The notes beneath the pieces are model-generated. The model searched no databases, was not told the DNA's origin, and saw nothing but the letters and a program-made list of their open reading frames with translations. Of a stretch of 64,000 nucleotides of DNA, positions 26,245 through 35,220 are shown one piece after another. The stretch is from Xylophilus sp. GW821-FHT01B05 (GTDB lineage: Bacteria > Pseudomonadota > Gammaproteobacteria > Burkholderiales > Burkholderiaceae_C). The first letter of the stretch is position 1. Each line of letters begins with the position of its first letter. Position numbers and translations under genes: made by a program. The stretch covers positions 2,852,001-2,916,000 of the forward strand of contig CP152408.1 of NCBI GenBank assembly GCA_038961845.1. The letters run 5' to 3'.

Positions 26245-27069
26245 ATGGAGTTGAACGAGCTGCTGGCTTCGCCCACGGCACTTCCCAGCATCCCGAAGGT
26301 GGTGGCACTGTTGCTGAGTGAGCTTGACCGCGAGGAGCCCGACCTGCGCAAGGTCAGCCAGTTGATCAGCACCGACCCGGGCCTGACTGCGCGCGTGCTG
26401 CAGCTGGCCAATTCGGCCTTCTTCCAGCTGTCGCAGCGCATCGGCGGCGTGTCTGAAGCCCTGGCCATCCTGGGCCTGACGCACGTGCGCAGCCTGGTCA
26501 GTGCCGCCTCGCTGGGCGGAGCCTTTCGCTCGGTGCCGGGCGTCAACATGCAGCAGTTCTGGCGCTACAGCCTGGACGTGGCCAAGATATCGCGCTCGCT
26601 CGCCGGCATCGTGCACGAGAACCTGGGCACCGCCTTCACCTCGGGCCTGGTCCATGCCGTGGGTGAGCTGGTGATGCACACCGGCATGCCCGAGAAGATG
26701 CTGCCGCTCAATGAATCCGTGCCGCCGCTGGACCTGCGCCGGGCCCGCATAGAGCACCGCATGTTCGGCTACAGCTATGCAGAGGTCAGCGCCGGCCTGG
26801 CGCGCAGCTGGCAGTTTCCGACGCAGATCGTCGATGCGCTGCAGCACCAGCATGCCCCCTTCGACAACGATGCCTACGAACCTCTCGCCGGCATCATCCA
26901 CCTGGCCACCTGGCGCGCCCGGGCCCGGGAGGCGCAGTTGGGGGAGAAGGAGCTCACCACCAGCTTCCCGGACGTGATCGGACTGGCCCTGGGCCTGGAC
27001 ATCGACGCGGTGCTGCAGCAAGACCCGATCGACTGGACCAGCCGCAGTGAGGCCGGGCCCTTTATCTGA
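26245..27069 (+). CDS. HDOD domain-containing signalling protein
   Basis: This 274-residue protein is essentially one HDOD domain, the HD-related output domain found in chemotaxis, c-di-GMP and pilus regulators. Visible family features are LPSIPKVV near the start, ISTDPGLTARVLQLANSAFF, and the AILGLTHVRSLV helix. It has no GGDEF, EAL or receiver domain attached. The start at 26245 (MELNELLA) fits the domain boundary. It stands between tex and the ABC transporter genes with its own spacing on each side. HDOD proteins often bridge proteins rather than catalyse, so the function is unassigned. Confidence 0.9.
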   Translation: MELNELLASPTALPSIPKVVALLLSELDREEPDLRKVSQLISTDPGLTARVLQLANSAFFQLSQRIGGVSEALAILGLTHVRSLVSAASLGGAFRSVPGVNMQQFWRYSLDVAKISRSLAGIVHENLGTAFTSGLVHAVGELVMHTGMPEKMLPLNESVPPLDLRRARIEHRMFGYSYAEVSAGLARSWQFPTQIVDALQHQHAPFDNDAYEPLAGIIHLATWRARAREAQLGEKELTTSFPDVIGLALGLDIDAVLQQDPIDWTSRSEAGPFI

Positions 27070-27208
27070 GCGGCCCTGGGACGGGCTAGGGTTGTCACTC
27101 TCTGCAGCTGAGTGACTTCTGGATATGTTGGACATGCCCTGCAGGGCGGCATAGCAAGACCGATGCAGGCCGAGGTCCCTACCAGAACCATCGTTGGAGA
27201 CACGTCCC

Positions 27209-28408
27209 ATGCAACTCAGCTTCAAACTCCTGGCCATTGCAGGCGCCATTGCGTTCTCGGCCAGTGCCCTGGCGGCCGACCCGATCAAGATCGGCGTCGA
27301 CGGCCCCTTCACCGGCGGCTCATCCTCGATGGGCGTCAGCATGCGCGACGGCGTGCGCCTTGCCGCCGATGAGATCAACAAGTCCGGCGGCGTGCTGGGC
27401 CGGCAGATCCAGCTCATAGAACGCGACGACGAGGCCAAGAACGAGCGCGGCGTGCAGATCGCCCAGGAGTTCATCAACAAGGAAAAGGTGGTGGCCGTGG
27501 TCGGCTACATCAACACCGGCGTGGCGCTGGCCTCGCAGCGCTTCTTCCAGGACGCCAAGATCCCGGTACTGAACAACGTGGCGACCGGTTCCGTCATCAC
27601 CCACCAGTTCGACAAGGACCCGGACAACTACGTCTTCCGCAACGCCGCGCACGACAGCATCCAGGCGCCGATGATCGTGGAAGAGGCCGTGACCCGTCGC
27701 GGCTTCAAGAAGGTTGCCATCCTGGCCGACTCCACCAACTACGGCCAACTTGGCCGCGAAGACCTGGAGAAGGCGCTCAAGGCCAAGGGCATCACGCCGG
27801 TGGCCGTCGAGAAGTTCAACATTAAGGACGTCGACATGACGGCCCAGTTGCTCAAGGCAAAAGAGGCCGGCGCCGAAGCCGTGCTGACCTACGGCATCGG
27901 CCCCGAGCTGGCGCAGATCGCCAACGGCATGACCAAGCTTGGCTGGAAGGTGCCCATGATCGGCAGTTGGACCCTGGCCATGGCCAACTACATCGACAAC
28001 GCCGGCCCGGGCGGGGAGGGCGCGCGCATGCCGCAGACCTTCATCCAGGAGCCCACCACGCCCAAGCGCAAAGCCTTCATCGACGCCTTCGTGAAAACCT
28101 TCAAGCCCAAGAATGGCCGCATGGATTCACCGGTGTCGGCCGCCCAGGGCTATGACTCGATCTACCTGCTGGCTGCGGCCATCAAGCAGGCCGGCAGCAC
28201 CGACGGCCCCAAGATCAAGGCCGCGCTGGAAGACCTGCAGGCACCGGTCGAAGGCGTGGTGACCACCTACAACAAGCCTTTCAGCAAGACCGACCACGAC
28301 GCCATCACGGCCAACATCCCGGTGTTTGGCGAGGTCAAGGGCGGCCGCGTGGTGTTTGCCAATCCGGACGACCAGAAGAACGCCGGCCAGGTCCGGCTCA
28401 AGCAGTAA
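27209..28408 (+). CDS. Branched-chain amino-acid-type ABC transporter substrate-binding protein
   Basis: This 399-residue periplasmic-binding protein has an N-terminal Sec signal peptide (MQLSFKLLAIAGAIAFSASALA, cleavage after ALA at about residue 22). The mature type I Leu/Ile/Val-binding fold begins DPIKIGVDGPFTGG. Further family features are GGVLGRQIQLIERDDEAKNERG and the hinge region YDSIYLLAAAIKQAG. The start at 27209 has GGAGA 8 bp upstream. It leads a four-gene transport operon. Branched-chain amino acids, other amino acids, urea or aromatic acids are all possible ligands for this subfamily. Confidence 0.93.
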   Translation: MQLSFKLLAIAGAIAFSASALAADPIKIGVDGPFTGGSSSMGVSMRDGVRLAADEINKSGGVLGRQIQLIERDDEAKNERGVQIAQEFINKEKVVAVVGYINTGVALASQRFFQDAKIPVLNNVATGSVITHQFDKDPDNYVFRNAAHDSIQAPMIVEEAVTRRGFKKVAILADSTNYGQLGREDLEKALKAKGITPVAVEKFNIKDVDMTAQLLKAKEAGAEAVLTYGIGPELAQIANGMTKLGWKVPMIGSWTLAMANYIDNAGPGGEGARMPQTFIQEPTTPKRKAFIDAFVKTFKPKNGRMDSPVSAAQGYDSIYLLAAAIKQAGSTDGPKIKAALEDLQAPVEGVVTTYNKPFSKTDHDAITANIPVFGEVKGGRVVFANPDDQKNAGQVRLKQ

Positions 28409-28423
28409 GCAGCCTCCTGCCCG

Positions 28424-28451
28424 CGCCGCCCCGGATCACTCCTCGGCGGCG
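28424..28451 (+). terminator. Hairpin after the binding-protein gene (probable attenuator)
   Basis: Arms CGCCGCC (28424-28430) and GGCGGCG (28445-28451) flank a 14-bp loop, followed by TTCTTCATT. It sits 15 bp after the binding-protein stop and before livH. Such a hairpin usually lowers expression of the membrane genes relative to the binding protein. Confidence 0.5.
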
Positions 28452-28505
28452 TTCTTCATTCATAGGCCGCCACCCAGCGCGCTCAGCGACACCCCGAGGC
28501 CCGCC

Positions 28506-29381
28506 ATGCAAATCCTCACCCAACTCATCTTCAGCGGTATTGCGCTGGGCATGATCTACGCCGTCATCGCGTTCGGCTACCAGCTCACCTTTGCCACGTC
28601 CGACACCCTCAACTTTGGCCAGGGCGATGCGCTGATGCTGGGCGCGCTGGTGGGCTTGACCCTGGTGGGCCTAGGCGTGAACTACTGGCTGATGATTCCG
28701 CTGGTTTGCCTGTTTGGCGCCTTCCAGGGCGCGGTGGTCGAGCGCATCGGCGTGCGGCCGGCGATCAAGATCAAGTCGGAGTTTGGCTGGATCATGTCCA
28801 CCATCGCGCTGGGCATCATCTTCAAGAACGTGGCGGAAAACGTCTGGGGCCGGGACGACCTCAAGTTTCCGTCGCCGCTGCCCGAGTCGCCGCTCAAGTT
28901 TCTGGGCGCCAACGTGCTGCCGATGGAAATCCTGGTGGTGGGCGGTGCGCTGCTGATGATGCTGGCGGTAGAGCTGTTCAACCGCCGCTCCATCTACGGC
29001 AAGGCCGTGGTCGCCACCTTCAACGACCGTGATGCCGCCAAGCTGATGGGCATCAACACCGGCTTGGTGATTACCTTCTCTTATGCGCTGTCGTCCATGA
29101 CGGCGGCCTTTGCCGGAGTGCTGATCGCGCCGCTGACGTTGACCGGTGCCACCATGGGCGCGGTGCTGGGCCTGAAGGCCTTTGCCGTCGCCATCATCGG
29201 CGGGCTGACCAGCGGCATGGGCATCGTGGTGGGCGGCATCATCCTCGGCGTGGCCGAGACCACCACCGGTTTCTACCTCAGCACCGGCTACAAGGACGTG
29301 CCTGGCCTGGTGCTGCTGCTGATCGTGCTGGCGGTACGCCCGGCCGGCCTGTTCGGCAAGACTGCCATCAAGAAGGTATGA
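28506..29381 (+). CDS. livH: Branched-chain amino-acid ABC transporter permease, LivH type
   Basis: This 291-residue integral membrane protein has about eight hydrophobic helices with the LivH features GIALGMIYAVIAFGYQLTF, NFGQGDALMLGAL and the coupling-helix region around FNDRDAAKLMGIN. The start at 28506 (MQILTQLIF) is the family start; further upstream sequence in frame is non-homologous. It overlaps the next gene by 4 bp (ATGA). With the LivM-LivG fusion and LivF it forms the translocation complex that takes ligand from the binding protein at 27209. Confidence 0.93.
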   Translation: MQILTQLIFSGIALGMIYAVIAFGYQLTFATSDTLNFGQGDALMLGALVGLTLVGLGVNYWLMIPLVCLFGAFQGAVVERIGVRPAIKIKSEFGWIMSTIALGIIFKNVAENVWGRDDLKFPSPLPESPLKFLGANVLPMEILVVGGALLMMLAVELFNRRSIYGKAVVATFNDRDAAKLMGINTGLVITFSYALSSMTAAFAGVLIAPLTLTGATMGAVLGLKAFAVAIIGGLTSGMGIVVGGIILGVAETTTGFYLSTGYKDVPGLVLLLIVLAVRPAGLFGKTAIKKV

Positions 29382-31345
29382 GCGTGGTGTCTCAGAAAAT
29401 GAAACCCAGCCAGCTCCTGCTGGCCATCGCCGGTGTTGCCGCTCTGCTGCTGTTCCCCATAGGCATAGACAACCCGTACTACATCCACCTGCTCGAAACC
29501 ATCATGATCTACGCGATCCTGCTGTTCGGGCTCGACATCGTGGTCGGCTACACCGGCCAGGTGTCGCTGGGCCATGCTGGCCTGTTCGGCCTGGGGGCCT
29601 ATGCGGCGGGTGTGCTGGTCTTCAAGCTGGACGCGCCGTTCTGGGTCACGGTGCCGGTGGCAATCCTGTTCACCGCCGGCTTTGGCGCATTGCTGGCGCT
29701 GCCGGCGCTGCGGGTGTCGGGGCCCTACCTGGCCATGGTGACGCTGGCCTTTGGCACCATCATCCAGATCCTCATCAACGAGATGAGCTTTCTTACCGAA
29801 GGCCCCATGGGCATCAAGCTCGACAAGCCCTCGCTGTTCGGCCACAAGCTGGATGAGCGCGAGTACTACTGGGTGGTGGCGGTGCTGATGGTGCTGGCGC
29901 TGATCGTGGTGCACCGCATCCTGCGCTCGCACCTGGGCCGGGCCTTCGAGGCACTGCGCGGCAGCCCGGTGGCGTCGGACTGCATGGGCGTATCGGTCTA
30001 CCGCTACAAGGTCTACGCCTTTGTCATCAGCGCGGGCTTTGCGGGGCTGGCAGGCTGCCTGTATGCGTACTCCGAGCAGTACATATCGCCCAACTCCTAC
30101 AACTTCGAGCTGACCGTGCTGTTCCTGCTGGCGGTCATCATGGGCGGGCGCAAGAGCCGCATCGGCTCGATGATCGGCGCGGCCATCATCGTGCTGCTGC
30201 CCAAGCTGCTCGACGATGTGGTGCTGTTCCGCTATGTGTCGGTGACGCTGGCACTGCTGGTGCTGGTCACGGCCGTGGTCGCCATCCGGCGCGGGCGCGC
30301 CACGCCAGCGCAAATGGCGATTCCGGTGGTCGGCAGCATTGCGCTGGCAGGCCTGGCCTTCTGGCTGGACGCCATGACCGATTGGCGGCTGTCGATCTTC
30401 GGCGTGATCATGCTGTTCGTCGTGTACTACCTGCAGGATGGCATCGTTGGCTTTGTGCGCAAGGCCTTCAACATGCGCCGGCTCCAGCCGCTGCCTGATC
30501 AGGCAGGGGAGGGCGGGGCGCGATCAGACGCCGTATCCACCGCTGCCAATGCCGGCGCTACCGGGGAAATACTGCAAGCCTCCGGCGTGCTGATGCAGTT
30601 TGGCGGCCTGAAGGCCTTGAACAACGTCGACCTGAGCATCCAGCGCGGCAGCATCCACGGCCTGATCGGCCCGAATGGCTCGGGCAAGAGCACCATGATG
30701 AATGTGCTGACGGGCATCTACGTGCCCACGGCCGGTGCCATCTCCTTTGCGGGCCGCTCGCTGGTCGGCCGCAACTCGGCCGACATTGCCCTGTCCGGTA
30801 TCGCGCGCACCTTCCAGAACGTGCAGCTGTTTGGCGAGATGACTGCGCTGCAGAACGTGCAGGTGGGCCTGCACCACAGTTTCAGCAGCAACCTGTTTGA
30901 CGTGGCGGTGGGTACGCCGCGCTATCGCCGCGAGCGCGAGGCCGCAGCCAGCCGCGCCTTGGGCCTGCTGAGCTTCGTCGGGCTGGGAGCGCTTGCGGCC
31001 GAGGAGGCACGCAACCTTCCCTACGGCAAGCAGCGCTTGCTGGAGATTGCCCGGGCGCTGGCGCTGGACCCGCAACTGCTGCTGCTGGACGAGCCGGCGG
31101 CCGGCCTCACGGCGCCCGACATCAAGGAGCTGATCGCCATCATCCGCAAGATCCGCGAGCACGGCGTGACCGTGATCCTGATCGAGCACCACATGGACGT
31201 GGTGATGGGCATGTGCGACACGGTGTCGGTGCTGGACTTTGGCCAGAAGATCGCCGAGGGCAAGCCCGCTGCGGTGCAAGCCGACCCAAAGGTGATTGAA
31301 GCCTATCTGGGTGGCCAGGACACGGGAGGCGCGCAGCCCGCGTGA
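29378..31345 (+). CDS. LivM-LivG fusion: ABC permease joined to its ATPase
   Basis: This 655-residue protein fuses two transporter parts usually encoded separately. The first 350 residues are a LivM permease (GQVSLGHAGLFGLGAYAAGV, GPYLAMVTLAFGTI, SPNSYNFELTVLFLLAVIMGG). After a polar linker of about 45 residues, the rest is a LivG ATPase with Walker A GPNGSGKST, the Q-loop region ARTFQNVQLF, a signature NLPYGKQR and Walker B LLLLDEPAAG. The signature is YGKQR, as is usual for LivG. It overlaps livH by 4 bp. A second ATPase, LivF, follows, so the complex would hold one fused and one free ATPase. Confidence 0.92.
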   Translation: MSVVSQKMKPSQLLLAIAGVAALLLFPIGIDNPYYIHLLETIMIYAILLFGLDIVVGYTGQVSLGHAGLFGLGAYAAGVLVFKLDAPFWVTVPVAILFTAGFGALLALPALRVSGPYLAMVTLAFGTIIQILINEMSFLTEGPMGIKLDKPSLFGHKLDEREYYWVVAVLMVLALIVVHRILRSHLGRAFEALRGSPVASDCMGVSVYRYKVYAFVISAGFAGLAGCLYAYSEQYISPNSYNFELTVLFLLAVIMGGRKSRIGSMIGAAIIVLLPKLLDDVVLFRYVSVTLALLVLVTAVVAIRRGRATPAQMAIPVVGSIALAGLAFWLDAMTDWRLSIFGVIMLFVVYYLQDGIVGFVRKAFNMRRLQPLPDQAGEGGARSDAVSTAANAGATGEILQASGVLMQFGGLKALNNVDLSIQRGSIHGLIGPNGSGKSTMMNVLTGIYVPTAGAISFAGRSLVGRNSADIALSGIARTFQNVQLFGEMTALQNVQVGLHHSFSSNLFDVAVGTPRYRREREAAASRALGLLSFVGLGALAAEEARNLPYGKQRLLEIARALALDPQLLLLDEPAAGLTAPDIKELIAIIRKIREHGVTVILIEHHMDVVMGMCDTVSVLDFGQKIAEGKPAAVQADPKVIEAYLGGQDTGGAQPA

Positions 31346-31352
31346 GAACAAG

Positions 31353-32075
31353 ATGCTGACCATCCACAATCTCTCCGCTGGCTACGGCAAGGTGCAGGTG
31401 CTGCACGGCATATCGATCGAGGTGCCCAAGGGCAAGGTCGTGACCTTAATCGGCTCCAACGGCGCCGGCAAGACCACCACCATGCGCGCTGTCTCCGGCA
31501 TGATCGCCCCGACTGCGGGCGAGATCACGCTCAACGGCAAGCGCATCGACGGGCTCGAGTCCTATCACATCGCCAAGCTGGGCCTGGCCCATTCGCCCGA
31601 AGGCCGGCGCGTGTTCGCCACCATGACGGTCACCGACAACCTGACCCTGGGTGCCTTCCCTCGCCTGACCGGCAGCCGGCCGCGCGGCGACGTGGCGGGC
31701 GACCTGGAGCGCGCGCTGGAGCTATTCCCCAGCCTGAAAGAGCGCCGCACCCAACTGGCCGGCACCTTGTCGGGCGGCGAACAGCAGATGCTGGCCATGG
31801 CCCGCGCCGTCATGCTCAACCCCGAGGTCGTGCTGCTCGATGAGCCCTCGATGGGCCTGGCGCCGATCCTGGTGGCCGAGGTGTTTCGCATCATCGAGCG
31901 GCTCAAGAGCGAGGGCGTGACCATGCTGCTGGTCGAGCAGTTCGCTGCCGCCGCACTCGGCGTGGCCGACTACGGCTACGTGCTGGAGAACGGCCGCATC
32001 TCGCTGCACGGCCCGGCGGAGAAGCTGCGCAACGACCCCGCCGTCAAGGCCGCCTATCTGGGCGGTGGCCACTGA
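31353..32075 (+). CDS. livF: Branched-chain amino-acid ABC transporter ATPase, LivF type
   Basis: This 240-residue ATPase has Walker A GSNGAGKTT, signature LSGGEQQM, Walker B VVLLDEPSMGL and the H-loop replaced region LVEQFA typical of LivF. The start at 31353 (MLTIHNLS) fits the family; an upstream in-frame start at 31296 would overlap the previous gene by 50 bp. It is the last gene of the transporter operon, 7 bp after the LivM-LivG stop. It converges with the enoyl-CoA hydratase gene at 32130. Confidence 0.94.
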   Translation: MLTIHNLSAGYGKVQVLHGISIEVPKGKVVTLIGSNGAGKTTTMRAVSGMIAPTAGEITLNGKRIDGLESYHIAKLGLAHSPEGRRVFATMTVTDNLTLGAFPRLTGSRPRGDVAGDLERALELFPSLKERRTQLAGTLSGGEQQMLAMARAVMLNPEVVLLDEPSMGLAPILVAEVFRIIERLKSEGVTMLLVEQFAAAALGVADYGYVLENGRISLHGPAEKLRNDPAVKAAYLGGGH

Positions 32076-32129
32076 CTCAGAAGCGCACCGTCGCTTTCAG
32101 GTTGTTGACCACAGGGCTTGCGTGGCGGA

Positions 32130-32918
32130 TCAACGGCCCTTGAATTCGAGCAGCGGGCGCGGCGCACCGGCCTTCAGGGCCTTGATGGCCGAAGCAAGCC
32201 CGTCCTTCGCGTCTTCTGTCTCGAACAAGGGCATGGCAACGTTGAACATCACATCGTCGGCCGCCTGGACACCGCCGTTGGCCCAGGCGCGCAGCAAGGC
32301 CTTGTGGGCGGCGTGGGCGCGTGTCGGGCCGTGCACGAACTTCGCGGCGAACGCGTGCGCCTCTGCAAGCAGCCCGGCATCGGCGACGACGCGGTTGATC
32401 ACGCCGAAGCGCTCCATCGTCGCGGCGGGGACGCGCTCGGAAGTCAGCGCCCATTCCATCGCACGTGCGCGTCCTGCTCGTTCGGCGACGCGGTAGATGC
32501 CGCCCAGCAGGGTCACCAAGGCAAGCGACTGTTCCGGATGGCAGAACGTTGCGCTTTCGGCGGCAAAGATGACATCGGCACGCAAGGCCAACTCGAAGCC
32601 ACCGCCTGCGCACAAGCCGTGCACCACCGCGATGACAGGCAGGGGCAGACGTTCGAAGCGATTGAAGACGTCCATGTAACCCTCGAAGCGGGCACGCAAC
32701 TGGCGGGGGGTGTCATCGGGCCAGGACGTGATGTCGCCGCCAAAGCTGAAGTTCTCGCCTTCAGCGCGCACCAGCACGACGCGCGCGTCACTGCGTTCGA
32801 TCGCGCTGACTGCCGTGGCCAGTTCGTCAACCATCTGGTCGTCGATGCGGTTTTGCGGCGAGCGGTCGAGAATGATCGTGGCAATGCCATGCTCGATGGT
32901 ATGGGTGAGATGAGACAT
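32130..32918 (-). CDS. Enoyl-CoA hydratase/isomerase family protein
   Basis: This 262-residue crotonase-fold protein has the first oxyanion strand around GENFSFGGDITSW and the second oxyanion helix in HGLCAGGGFELALRAD. The AGGG is intact, unlike the paralogue at 2819. The position of one catalytic Glu (E. coli FadB numbering) appears replaced in the LLGGIYRVAERAGRA region, so it may act as an isomerase or a hydrolase rather than a hydratase. It is the last gene of a minus-strand unit with an alpha/beta hydrolase and a flavin reductase, suggesting degradation of an ester or CoA-linked compound. Confidence 0.88.
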   Translation of the reverse strand: MSHLTHTIEHGIATIILDRSPQNRIDDQMVDELATAVSAIERSDARVVLVRAEGENFSFGGDITSWPDDTPRQLRARFEGYMDVFNRFERLPLPVIAVVHGLCAGGGFELALRADVIFAAESATFCHPEQSLALVTLLGGIYRVAERAGRARAMEWALTSERVPAATMERFGVINRVVADAGLLAEAHAFAAKFVHGPTRAHAAHKALLRAWANGGVQAADDVMFNVAMPLFETEDAKDGLASAIKALKAGAPRPLLEFKGR

Positions 32919-32948
32919 GTCGGGCTCCTGCGTTGTCGCAAGTTGAGG

Positions 32949-33845
32949 TTATGCGAGGTGTTCCTTGAACCAGTCCAGCGCGGCGGCACTGGATTGATCG
33001 AATCTGGTGATGTACGGATCGAAGTGGCCGCCGGGGATCGTCACGAGGCGCTTCGGCTCAAGGGCGCGCTCGTAGGCGGCCAGTTCGAGATCGGTCAGCG
33101 TGACCGTGTCCTGCAGCGCGACGATCATCAGCAGTGGCGTGGGAGACACGCGCGCAATCCACGCGCCCGGTTCGTACATGCGCGCGGCGCGCGTCGAGCG
33201 CACCGTGACGCTGTTCTCCCAGGCGCCGTCGGGCACGGGCTGCAGATAGAACTCGATGGCATCCTTGGCGCGGTAGGAAGCAGGGACGGCCGGATCGGCG
33301 CTGACGATCGTCTGCCGGCGCGGCGGCTCGCCGCGCGCCTGCGCGCGTTCGTCCGCCGAGAAGGCCTCCTCGATGGCGGCGACGGCGTCGGGCGGAATGC
33401 GGCGCAGTCCTTGCTCGAAGCCGCTGATGGTCGGCACCTGCGCGACGACCGCGCGCAAGCGGCGTTCGGTTGCGCCAAGCACGAGCGCGTGGCCGCCGGC
33501 ATAGCTCGTGCCCCACAAGCCGATGCGCTTTGCATCGACGACGTCCTGGTGTTCGAGGAAGCTGATCGCGCGCCGCCAATCGGCGATCTGACGCCATGGG
33601 TCGATATCCTGGCGCGGCGTGCCGTCGCTGGCGCCGAAGTTGCGGTGATCGTGCAGGAGGACGACAAAGCCGTTGGAGGCGAATTTCTCGGCGAATCGCT
33701 CCAGGCCGTGCTCCTTCACGCCGGCATAGCCATGCGCCATGGTGATGGCGGGATGGGGGCCGGTGCCGCCGGTGGGCACATAGAGCCAGCCGCGCAGCGT
33801 GACGCCGCCCTCGGCTTCGAATGCGATATCGGTGCGTTGAAACAT
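32949..33845 (-). CDS. Alpha/beta hydrolase (YcjY-like)
   Basis: This 298-residue hydrolase has the nucleophile elbow G-T-S-Y-A-G, an acid residue in ALQDTVTL and the catalytic His in PGGHFDPY. The oxyanion region AHGYAGVKEHGLERFAEKF matches the group of soluble hydrolases often annotated as YcjY-like or acetyl-xylan-type esterases. There is no signal peptide. It lies between the enoyl-CoA hydratase (30 bp downstream) and the flavin reductase (47 bp upstream) in the same orientation, so it belongs to that unit. The substrate is unknown. Confidence 0.88.
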   Translation of the reverse strand: MFQRTDIAFEAEGGVTLRGWLYVPTGGTGPHPAITMAHGYAGVKEHGLERFAEKFASNGFVVLLHDHRNFGASDGTPRQDIDPWRQIADWRRAISFLEHQDVVDAKRIGLWGTSYAGGHALVLGATERRLRAVVAQVPTISGFEQGLRRIPPDAVAAIEEAFSADERAQARGEPPRRQTIVSADPAVPASYRAKDAIEFYLQPVPDGAWENSVTVRSTRAARMYEPGAWIARVSPTPLLMIVALQDTVTLTDLELAAYERALEPKRLVTIPGGHFDPYITRFDQSSAAALDWFKEHLA

Positions 33846-33892
33846 GGGGGTTCTCCTTGTAGAAAGATGTCAGGCTCTTGTTCTGCGCCAAG

Positions 33893-34513
33893 TCAAGCAC
33901 CCGGTCGCTCAAGCGTGAAGAGCTGCCCCGCGCTGATCTCGAAGTAGTCGGCCGGCCCACCGCCGCGCAGGATCGGGCGCGCCTGCGCCGTCTGGTACAC
34001 GCCGTCCTTGATCAGCTGCCGGTCAATGTGGATCGCCACTGCTTCGCCCAACACCAGCCACGCCGGGAGCGCTGCGCCGCCCTGCGCCTCAAGCTGCACG
34101 ATCTGGGTGACCACGCACTCGAACTGCACCGGGCTGGCCGCAACGCGCGATGGCCGCACCTTGGCAGAGGGCAGCGTCTCCAGCTTGGCCAACTCGAACT
34201 CATCGACGTGCGCGGGCGCCATCGCCGCGGAGGCGTTCATCGCCTCGGCGAGCTCTCGCGTCGCCAGATTCCATACGAACTCGCCGGTGTCACGCACGTT
34301 GGCGAGCGAGTCCTTGGCACCCAGCGAGCAAAAGCCGACGATCGGCGGCTTGTAGCTGAACAGGTTGAAGAAGCTGTAGGGCGCAAGATTGCGCACGCCG
34401 TCGTTAGAGACTGTGCTGATCCAGCCGATCGGTCGCGGAGCGACGATGGCGTTGAGCGGGTCGTGACGCAGGGAATGCCCCTGCGCCGGTTCGTAGAAAT
34501 GCCAGTCGGTCAT
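33893..34513 (-). CDS. Flavin reductase family protein
   Basis: This 206-residue protein has the FMN-binding split-barrel fold of the flavin reductase family: ATP-independent reduction of FMN or FAD by NAD(P)H. Visible features are IVAPRPIGWISTVS, NLAPYSFFNLFSYKPPIVGF and the C-terminal GVYQTAQARPILRGGGPADYF. The start at 34513 (MTDWHFYEPA) matches close family members; sequence further upstream in frame has no homology. It would supply reduced flavin to a monooxygenase, but no monooxygenase is visible nearby. Confidence 0.88.
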   Translation of the reverse strand: MTDWHFYEPAQGHSLRHDPLNAIVAPRPIGWISTVSNDGVRNLAPYSFFNLFSYKPPIVGFCSLGAKDSLANVRDTGEFVWNLATRELAEAMNASAAMAPAHVDEFELAKLETLPSAKVRPSRVAASPVQFECVVTQIVQLEAQGGAALPAWLVLGEAVAIHIDRQLIKDGVYQTAQARPILRGGGPADYFEISAGQLFTLERPGA

Positions 34514-34672
34514 AGCTTTACCTCTTTTGGGGCGGGCGCAAGAAATGCGGGCTCCAACGCCTCCGGGTCGGTGCGCGTTTGCAGCACCAGGGTCGGCGTG
34601 GTGGCTGTATTCGTCGCGAGACCCGTCCAGAGAATGGCGTCGGATCGGAGCCGCATGAGTCCCAGGCCTGAG

Positions 34673-34693
34673 AAACGGATGAGACATCCGTTT
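34673..34693. promoter_or_regulatory. Perfect operator-like palindrome in front of the hydrolase unit
   Basis: Arms AAACGGATG and CATCCGTTT (9 bp each) flank a 3-bp spacer. The site is 160 bp upstream of the flavin reductase start and 50 bp downstream of the tautomerase gene. The symmetry and spacing look like a TetR- or MarR-type operator. No such regulator gene is in the neighbourhood. Confidence 0.5.
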
Positions 34694-34743
34694 CAAGTCA
34701 ATGTCGCTGCCCCGTTTCCAGGAACAGGGCAGCTTCGTCCTTC

Positions 34744-35157
34744 TTACTTGTTGACCCAAGGCATAGAGAGGTCGATGTCAGAGACCAGTTTTCCACCGCC
34801 GAAGCTCATGTTCTCCAATGGAATGGCATACATCAGCAGGCTGATATCGTCTTCGCTGACGCCAACCTTTTCTACTGCGTATCGGGTAACCAACTCCGCG
34901 AGCTTGCGTTTCTGCTCCACCGTCCTGCTGGTACCGAACGTCACCGTTACGACCATGCGCTTGTCGGATCTGTTCATGCCAGGAAAGGTCGGATGGATGA
35001 AGAGTTCATCATCCTTGTGTTCACTGATGATGACGAAACGGTCATCCATAGGCGCATCCATGGCTTCATGAAGAGCAAGATTCAAGGCATCCGCCAGGGC
35101 GCGCTTCTGTTCGCTGGAAAACTTTTGAGCCGGAATGTGGGCGTGAAATATTGGCAT
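34744..35157 (-). CDS. Tautomerase family protein
   Basis: This 137-residue protein begins Met-Pro, leaving the N-terminal catalytic proline of the 4-oxalocrotonate tautomerase / MIF superfamily. The stretch PIFHAHIPAQKFSSEQKRALADAL and the later MVVTVTFGTSRTVEQKRKLAELV look like two related beta-alpha units. The length fits the long-chain tautomerases (about 130 residues) rather than the 62-residue type. It is the last gene of a minus-strand group with an NTF2-like protein, an alpha/beta hydrolase and an MBL hydrolase. The substrate is unknown. Confidence 0.85.
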   Translation of the reverse strand: MPIFHAHIPAQKFSSEQKRALADALNLALHEAMDAPMDDRFVIISEHKDDELFIHPTFPGMNRSDKRMVVTVTFGTSRTVEQKRKLAELVTRYAVEKVGVSEDDISLLMYAIPLENMSFGGGKLVSDIDLSMPWVNK

Positions 35158-35220
35158 AAGTAGTGGCTCGTTTGTGTTGTTCAGGTTGAACGAGGCGATG
35201 ACGTTGGTTGTTTTCCCGGC

